Positions 18,846-23,280 of a stretch of 23,280 nt of DNA are shown in pieces. The notes beneath the pieces were generated by a model. It ran no database searches and was not told the DNA's origin. It saw only the letters and a list, made by a program, of their open reading frames with translations. The position numbers and the translations under genes were made by a program. This DNA is from CAWAPS01 sp963783945. GTDB taxonomy: Bacteria; Actinomycetota; Acidimicrobiia; Acidimicrobiales; Palsa-688. Each line of letters begins with the position of its first letter. Positions within the stretch are counted from its first letter, which is position 1. The DNA is taken from NCBI GenBank assembly GCA_963783945.1, contig CAWAPS010000016.1, forward strand, positions 1 through 23,280. The letters are read 5' to 3'.

Positions 18846-19631
18846 ATGCCAAGACGCAAACCCGAGGCCGCCCAGTCCACCTGGACCCCGAACCAGGTTG
18901 TAGCCGGCAACCTCGTCCGGCTACGACAGCGCCGAGGGCTCACCCAAGCCGAGGTCGCCCGGCTCCTCTCCTCAGTGGCCGGCAAAGACTGGACCGAAGC
19001 CATGGTCGCCCACGCGGAGCGCTCCGTCACCGGCAACCGGGTCCGCGAGTTCACCGCCGACGACCTCGTCACCCTGGCCCGGGCCTTCGACGTTCCCGTC
19101 CTGTACTTCCTCACCCCGTCCCCCACCGGCATCTTCGTCCACGTGCCCGGCTCCCGGATCGACACCATGACCATGCTCGAAGCCGTCCTCGGACGGCTCG
19201 ACAACCTCTCCGAATGGGAAAGCATCCTCGATGAATGGAGCTTCACCGCCGACGAGGAACTCCCATTTCCCCTCTCCCAGCAGCGACGGGAGAAGCTCCG
19301 CGCCGTCGCCGGAGAAATCGCGCTCATTCGCGCCCACCACCTCATCCGCCAACACTTCAAAGGCAGCCTGGAAGAGCTGCAAGACACCCTCCGATCCCTG
19401 GCCGACCTGGTATTCGACGTCGAGAAACACGAGATCCTCGCCAACCTCGACGAAGACGAACACCTCCGCCGTCTCGAAGCCCTGCGAGCCAACATCGCCA
19501 AAGGCAACCGGATCGCCGACGCCAACGAACAGATCTTCGAAGAAAGCGTCGCCGAATGGGAGCAAGCCCAGCAGAAACCGGCCGAAGGCCGACGGAAGCA
19601 GAAACGCTCCGAGCCAGAGCAAGGAACCTAG
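18846..19631 (+). CDS. XRE-family HTH transcriptional regulator
   Basis: I take ATG 18846 because GGGAGA lies just upstream and the protein then opens with the basic MPRRKPEA; an in-frame ATG at 18804 is also open. The product has 261 residues. Residues about 18-85 are an extended XRE helix-turn-helix (NLVRLRQRRGLTQAEVARLL, with a long insertion before WTEAMVAHAERS), followed by FDVPVLYFLTP, usual for repressors with a cytosolic sensing or dimerising part. The remaining 150 residues are charged helices, probably a coiled coil (for example EELQDTLRSLADLVFDVEKH). It is divergent from the excisionase-relaxase operon and probably represses it and itself. Confidence 0.82.
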   Translation: MPRRKPEAAQSTWTPNQVVAGNLVRLRQRRGLTQAEVARLLSSVAGKDWTEAMVAHAERSVTGNRVREFTADDLVTLARAFDVPVLYFLTPSPTGIFVHVPGSRIDTMTMLEAVLGRLDNLSEWESILDEWSFTADEELPFPLSQQRREKLRAVAGEIALIRAHHLIRQHFKGSLEELQDTLRSLADLVFDVEKHEILANLDEDEHLRRLEALRANIAKGNRIADANEQIFEESVAEWEQAQQKPAEGRRKQKRSEPEQGT

Positions 19632-19634
19632 TTC

Positions 19635-19651
19635 TGAAGTACTTCAAAAGT
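19635..19651. promoter_or_regulatory. Palindromic operator before the toxin-antitoxin pair
   Basis: TGAAGTACTTCA at 19635-19646 is a perfect 12-bp palindrome; the next bases AAAGT make ACTT-N3-AAGT, an overlapping second site. It lies 23 bases before the antitoxin ATG and directly after the XRE stop, as expected for autoregulation by an antitoxin or toxin-antitoxin complex. Confidence 0.6.
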
Positions 19652-19668
19652 CCGCTACCATCCTACCC

Positions 19669-20118
19669 ATGGCTTCCGCCGCTGAGTTCTCGTTTTCAGA
19701 TCTGCTCCAGCAGCCCACCCGTGTGGCGTCTTTAGTGGAGGAACGCGGCCGCATCGTTCTCCACAGGCGCAATGCTCCCGACCTGGTGCTCAGCCGAGCC
19801 AGCGATCTATCGGAGCTTGCAGGTTTCGCCAAGCTCCTCGCCCAAATGGTCAAGCACGTCCCCGCCGGGGACCTTGCCAACACAGTAGGCGAAGCACTGC
19901 CGTGGACCAGCTACCTCAGCGCGGAAGGCCGTAAGGAGTTCGTGACTGAGTTACCGGCCGTGATCCAGGACTGCGAGGACCTTGGCACCTTCGCTCCTTT
20001 GGAGACGTTTATCGCCAGCTGGCGTAGCACCGCGGCCGTCATGGCCGATCCCGAGCTGGCCGACCGGCTCAGCCGGCCCGTCACCAAGCCGTTGGGTAGG
20101 CGCGTCCCGGCGCCGTGA
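19669..20118 (+). CDS. Phd/YefM-like antitoxin with long C-terminal extension
   Basis: The 149-residue protein begins at ATG 19669. The first 50 residues follow the Phd/YefM pattern: EFSFSDLLQQPTRVASLVEERGRIVLHRRNAPDLVLSRA with the small residues and RR typical of that fold. The rest is a helical extension (LAGFAKLLAQMVKHV, then PWTSYLSAEGRKEFVTEL and LETFIASWRSTAAV), longer than in standard 80-90 residue Phd proteins. The stop overlaps the toxin's GTG by four bases, so the genes are coupled. In such systems the N-terminal part binds the operator and the C-terminal part masks the toxin. It would act as a stability module for the element. Confidence 0.7.
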   Translation: MASAAEFSFSDLLQQPTRVASLVEERGRIVLHRRNAPDLVLSRASDLSELAGFAKLLAQMVKHVPAGDLANTVGEALPWTSYLSAEGRKEFVTELPAVIQDCEDLGTFAPLETFIASWRSTAAVMADPELADRLSRPVTKPLGRRVPAP

Positions 20119-20480
20119 CAACAAGAAAGCGAACGCCCCAGCGGCGAGGTGAGCGAGTCGCTCCCCCACCCGCCAAGGGGGGCTGGGACCTGGTGTTCGC
20201 AACGGGCGATGCCGTTGACGGATGGGAGCAGCTCGGCCGACAAGCTCCCGGTCCGACCGAGGACTGCTGGCAACAGCTTCGGACCGACCCTTTGCGGCGT
20301 GACAAACGCCAACACCCCCTTCGAGACAAGCTCGGACACCGCATCGTTGGCGAGAGAGAACTCGAACAGTGGCAGTACGAAGTCACCGGTGCCGGCCGGG
20401 TCTGGTACTGCCCCGACCCCATCCAGCGAATCGTGTGGACGACAGACGTTTTCGTCGGCCATCCCAAAGCTACGGAGTAA
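20115..20480 (+). CDS. RelE/ParE-like toxin
   Basis: GTG 20115 overlaps the antitoxin stop (GTGA). The 121-residue basic protein has GGWDLVFATGDAVDGWEQL, CWQQLRTDP, RQHPLRDKLGHRIVGERELEQWQYEVTGAGRVWY and the end VGHPKATE, the order seen in compact RelE/ParE-fold toxins, where Arg and Lys residues after the strand carry activity (family knowledge). The residues that would separate mRNA cleavage from gyrase poisoning cannot be decided. It sits directly after its antitoxin and is followed by the integrase after 6 bases. Confidence 0.68.
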   Translation: MTTRKRTPQRRGERVAPPPAKGGWDLVFATGDAVDGWEQLGRQAPGPTEDCWQQLRTDPLRRDKRQHPLRDKLGHRIVGERELEQWQYEVTGAGRVWYCPDPIQRIVWTTDVFVGHPKATE

Positions 20481-20486
20481 TGCCAC

Positions 20487-21363
20487 ATGCCGAGTTCACA
20501 CCGCCGTCACTTTGGGAGCATCCGGAAGCTCCCCTCCGGGCGCTTCCAAGCATCGTATTGGCACAAAGACCGGCACTACTCGGCGCCGAGCACCTTCAGG
20601 ACCAAAGGAGACGCCCAGGCATGGTTGTCCAGCATCGAGTCGGACATCGCCCGCGGCACGTGGCTGGACCCTGCCGGCGCCAAGGTCACCGTTGGCGAGT
20701 GGCTGCAGCATTGGCTCACCACGGTCGTCGACGGTCGAGTTGACTCCGACAACACCCGAAGCAACTATGCCCAGATCGTCCGGGTCCACATCGAACCGGC
20801 TCTTGGCGCCATCAAACTGGACAAGCTCACCGCAGAGATGGTCGATCAGTTCCTGGCCACCAAGGCAAAGGCCGGGCTGGCCCGAACGCATGTGTCCCGG
20901 ATGCGGACGATCCTCGCCGACGCCCTCCGCCACGCCAAGCGACGCGGCCTCGTCGCCCGTAACGCCGGGACCCTCGCGGTCATGCCGAGGACCAGGCCGC
21001 CGGCAGAACGGCGGTCACTGACGCCGCACGAGGCCCGAGCGCTGTTGCAAGCAGCCAAAGGGGAGCGCCTGGAAGGAATGGTGGTCGTCGGGCTGACCGT
21101 CGGACTCCGCCCCGGCGAACTCACTGGGCTCCTGTGGGCCGATATCGACCTCGACGCCAAGCCGCCAACAATCGCCGTCTCCGGCGCCATGAAGCGAGGC
21201 CCGGACGGACGGGTGAAGCGAGGACAGGTCAAGCGGTCGAAAGACGGCCGCCGCACCATCGCCCTCCCCACCACCGCGGTCGAGGCCCTCAAGGCGCACC
21301 GCAAGCGGCAGCTCGAGGAGCGCCTCGCCGCCGGCTCTGAGTGGAAGGAGGGCGGACTCGATC
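20487..21363 (+). pseudogene. Tyrosine integrase, N-terminal part (interrupted by an insertion sequence)
   Basis: ATG 20487 follows GGAG and the toxin stop. The order is an arm-binding domain (FGSIRKLPSGRFQASYW, residues 8-55), a core-binding SAM-like domain (TVGEWLQHWLTTVV to LVARNAGT, about 68-160) and the start of the catalytic domain with the first catalytic Arg in VGLTVGLRPGELTGLLWADI (about 210). Reading is open to about residue 292, where an insertion sequence replaces the expected continuation. The catalytic His/Arg/Tyr part lies beyond the insertion (22783-23118). This integrase would direct insertion into the adjacent tRNA gene. It is inactive as it stands unless the insertion is removed exactly. 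Confidence 0.85.
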
Positions 21364-21388
21364 GAGTTATAACCAGAACTTGTGGATG
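21364..21388 (+). repeat. Left terminal inverted repeat of the IS256-family element
   Basis: 25-bp imperfect repeat pairing with 22758-22782. The outermost GAG and the innermost GTGGATG are identical; seven internal positions differ. Confidence 0.65.
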
Positions 21389-21473
21389 CACCAGCGGTTC
21401 GAGGGCGCGACGTACCTTCCTCACTGAAATCACGTGACGTCGGGGTTGCCGCCCCGGCGAGGAAGGAACGCCG

Positions 21474-22741
21474 ATGTTGAGAGTAGTGGCTGACGAGCAG
21501 GACGAGCGCGGAGATGGGTTCGGGTCTGGATGAGCTGGTCGCGCGAGGGCGCCCGGCGGATGCTGGCCGCGGCGTTGGAGGCCGAGGTGGACGCCTATGT
21601 GTCGGGGCTGGTCGACGAGCTCGACGAGCACGGCAAGCGGCTGGTGGTCCGCAACGGTCACGCCGAGGCCCGCCAGATCGTGACCGGCGCCGGGCCGGTC
21701 GAGGTGGTGGCACCGCGGGTGAACGACCGCCGAGTCGACGAGGCGACGGGCGAGCGGCGCCGGTTCCGCAGCTCGATCATCCCGCCGTGGGCCCGCAAGT
21801 CACCCAAGGTGGCCGAGGTGCTGCCGTTGATGTATCTGCACGGGATGAGCTCGAAGGATTTCGCGCCGGCGCTGGAGGAGTTCTTCGGTTCCGCGGCGGG
21901 TCTGTCGGCGTCGGTGGTCACCCGGCTGACGGCGCAGTGGCAGGAGGAACGCGAACGGTACTGGCCGGCGGTCGCTGGCCGAGGTGGACTACGTCTACAT
22001 TTGGGTGGACGGGATGCACTTCAACGTCCGCTGGACGAGAATCGCCTGTGCGCCCTGGTGATCGTCGGTGTGCGCACCGACGGGACCAAGGAGCTGGTGG
22101 CGATCAGCGACGGGTATCGCGAGTCCACCGAGAGCTGGGCGACGTGCTGCGCAACCTGCGCGTCGGGGCATGCGCGCCCCGGCGGTGGCGGTCGGTGACG
22201 GAGCGTTGGGGTTCTGGGCGGCGCTGCGCGACGTGTTCCCCGAAACGGTGGAGGCGCGCTGCTGGGTGCACAAGGCCGCCAACGTGCTCAACGCCCTGCC
22301 CAAGTCGCGCAGGCCGCGGCCCGGCAGGCGTTGGCCGAGATCCGCGACGCCGAGGACCGAGACACGCCCTGGCCGCCATCGAGGCGTTCGTGCGGGACTA
22401 CCAGGCGAAGTGGCCCAAGGCGGTCGCCAAGATCGTCGACGACACCGAGGTGCTGCTCGACGTTCTTCGACTACCCGGCGGAACACTGGATTCACCTGCA
22501 GACCACCAACCCCATCGAGTCGACATTCGCCACCGTCCGGCTGCGGACCAAGGTCACCAAGGGTCCTGGCTCCGGGAGCGCCGGTCTGGCCATGGCCTAC
22601 AAGCTGATCGAGGCGGCCCAGGACCGGTGGCGCTCGGTCAACGCCCCCCACCTCGTTGCGCTGGTCCGGGCCGGCGCCCGTTTCGAGAAGGGGGTGATGG
22701 TCGAGCGCCCCAGCGAGCAGCACACGGAGGTCGCCGCGTAA
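21474..22741 (+). pseudogene. IS256-family DDE transposase, frame-broken
   Basis: ATG 21474 is preceded by AGGAAGGA. Joined frames give LDELV, then EGARRMLAAALEAEVDAYV, VVRNGHAEARQIVTGAGPVE, RFRSSIIPPWARKSPKVAEV, LPLMYLHGMSSKDFAPAL, VDYVYIWVDGMHFNVR with the first catalytic Asp, ALVIVGVRTDGTKELVAI, GDGALGFWAALRDVFPE with the second Asp, RCWVHKAANVLNALPKS and TTNPIESTFATVRLRTKVTKG with the catalytic Glu, before TAA 22741. All three acidic residues are present. The frame changes at least five times (about 21515, 21525, 21965, 22025, 22195 and 22465). Either the insertion is dead or the read is poor here. The sequence is a clean family match of about 420 residues. Confidence 0.85.
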
Positions 22742-22757
22742 CTCAACCAAGAAATCT

Positions 22758-22782
22758 CATCCACAGGTCTTGACTATTTCTC
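22758..22782 (-). repeat. Right terminal inverted repeat of the IS256-family element
   Basis: Complement of the left end, 18 of 25 matches. It begins 17 bases after the transposase stop, as expected for this family. Confidence 0.65.
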
Positions 22783-23118
22783 GGGCTGATCTTCCCGTCG
22801 CAAGTAGGGACCCCGCTCGACCCCTCAAGGGTACGGCGGACCTTCACTCGCATTACCAAGCGGGCCGGAATCACCGACGCCACCTTTCCGTATCTCCTCC
22901 GGCACACGGCCGTCTCACTCCTTCTCGACGGCGGCGCCAGCATCGAAGAGGTCGCTGATTTGCTCGGCGACGACCCCCGCACGCTGTACCGCCATTACCG
23001 CCACAAAGTGCGCCCGGTGGCCGACGCCGCGACGCGCATGGAGGCGCTCCTGGCCGGCGGGAACTCCAGACGCTTCGCGGACGTAGCGCGCACGCCAGCA
23101 GTAATCCACAGGCCATAA
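22783..23118 (+). pseudogene. Tyrosine integrase, C-terminal catalytic part (after the insertion)
   Basis: This frame resumes the interrupted integrase: GLIFPSQVGTPLDPSRVRRTF, then a catalytic Arg-His in PYLLRHTAVSLLLDGG, EEVADLLGDDPRTLYRHYRHK with the nucleophile Tyr (the second Tyr of LYRHYRH), and a tail ending at TAA 23116-23118. The His/Trp often found in LLGH is Asp here; close relatives of this subgroup may share that, so I do not call it a loss. It has no start codon of its own and no RBS, so it cannot be made alone. Together with the first part the length is about 403 residues, normal. Confidence 0.85.
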
Positions 23119-23155
23119 ACTCCGCCAGATCGGTAAAAGTGCTGGTCAGAAAGGT

Positions 23156-23228
23156 GGGCGCAGGGGGAATCGAACCCACGACCTCATGCGCGTCATGCAT
23201 GCGCTCTAACCGGCTGAGCTATGCGCCC
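23156..23228 (-). tRNA. tRNA-Val, anticodon GAC
   Basis: The 73-base cloverleaf on the minus strand has acceptor GGGCGCA/TGCGCCC, D-arm GCTC with a 9-base loop including GG and closing GAGC, anticodon stem CATGC/GCATG around ATGACGC (GAC at positions 34-36), variable AGGTC and T-arm GTGGG-TTCGATT-CCCCC. The T-stem has one U.C mismatch. The next base is A, then CCT, so CCA is not fully encoded. Its 3' end points at the integrase gene 37 bases away, the normal arrangement for an attachment site at a tRNA 3' end. Confidence 0.88.
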
Positions 23229-23280
23229 TCGGTGCGGGTGTGCACGCTACCACGGGTACGCTCCGGGTTCAGGCGAACAG

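Larger units (their letters stand above)
21364..22782 (+). mobile_element. IS256-family insertion sequence inside the integrase gene
   Basis: The element is about 1,419 bp, a usual size. It begins at GAGTTATAACC and ends in the partly matching inverted complement, 18 of 25 bases matching, with GTGGATG fully conserved at the inner end. The flanks GGACTCGATC and GGGCTGATC resemble an 8-9 bp target duplication that has diverged or contains an error. Removing the element joins the two integrase parts through a Gly-Leu-(Val/Ile)-Phe-Pro-Ser bridge as in intact relatives. The ends are inferred from the repeat and that join. Confidence 0.82.

Overview
The window is GC-rich DNA from an Actinomycetota-like bacterium. 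The families present (MobF relaxase, Phd/RelE-like pair, DUF2252, class I-like PPK2, GH63-type glucosidase, SulP with STAS) and the GTG starts would fit Acidimicrobiia or a relative, but that placement is inference; no rRNA or universal marker gene is present.

Left part, about 1-12.6 kb. This holds the end of a beta-propeller (tectonin-like) protein, a stretch with no recognisable gene, remains of a large secreted minus-strand protein (two LamG-like modules, a beta-sandwich repeat, an esterase and an Ig-like domain) cut at its 5' side by an IS256-type transposase tail, a DUF2252 gene convergent with a PPK2 gene, a heavily decayed GH63-like glucosidase, an AAA_33-type P-loop kinase, a truncated tyrosine recombinase with a nonsense codon, a Na+/H+ antiporter and a SulP anion transporter. 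Most of these genes have broken reading frames.

Right part, about 13.4-23.2 kb. This reads as an integrative mobilizable element next to a tRNA-Val(GAC) gene. A minus-strand set (excisionase-like HTH, two winged-helix proteins, MobF relaxase) is divergent from a plus-strand set (XRE regulator, Phd/YefM-like antitoxin, RelE-like toxin, tyrosine integrase). The two sets share a roughly 180-bp control region with overlapping divergent promoters and two inverted repeats. No type IV secretion or FtsK/TraB translocase gene is visible, so the element would be mobilised by another's machinery, or the missing functions lie outside the window. An IS256-family element, itself with a frame-broken transposase, sits inside the integrase gene and separates its catalytic Arg part from the RH...Y part. 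The element is therefore probably locked in place.

Frameshifts are very unevenly spread: none is seen from about 17.48 to 21.36 kb, while the left part has several per kb in places. Nearly all are single-base, often in homopolymers, so some may be sequencing errors; a nonsense codon, a large internal deletion and truncations indicate real decay in at least the left part.
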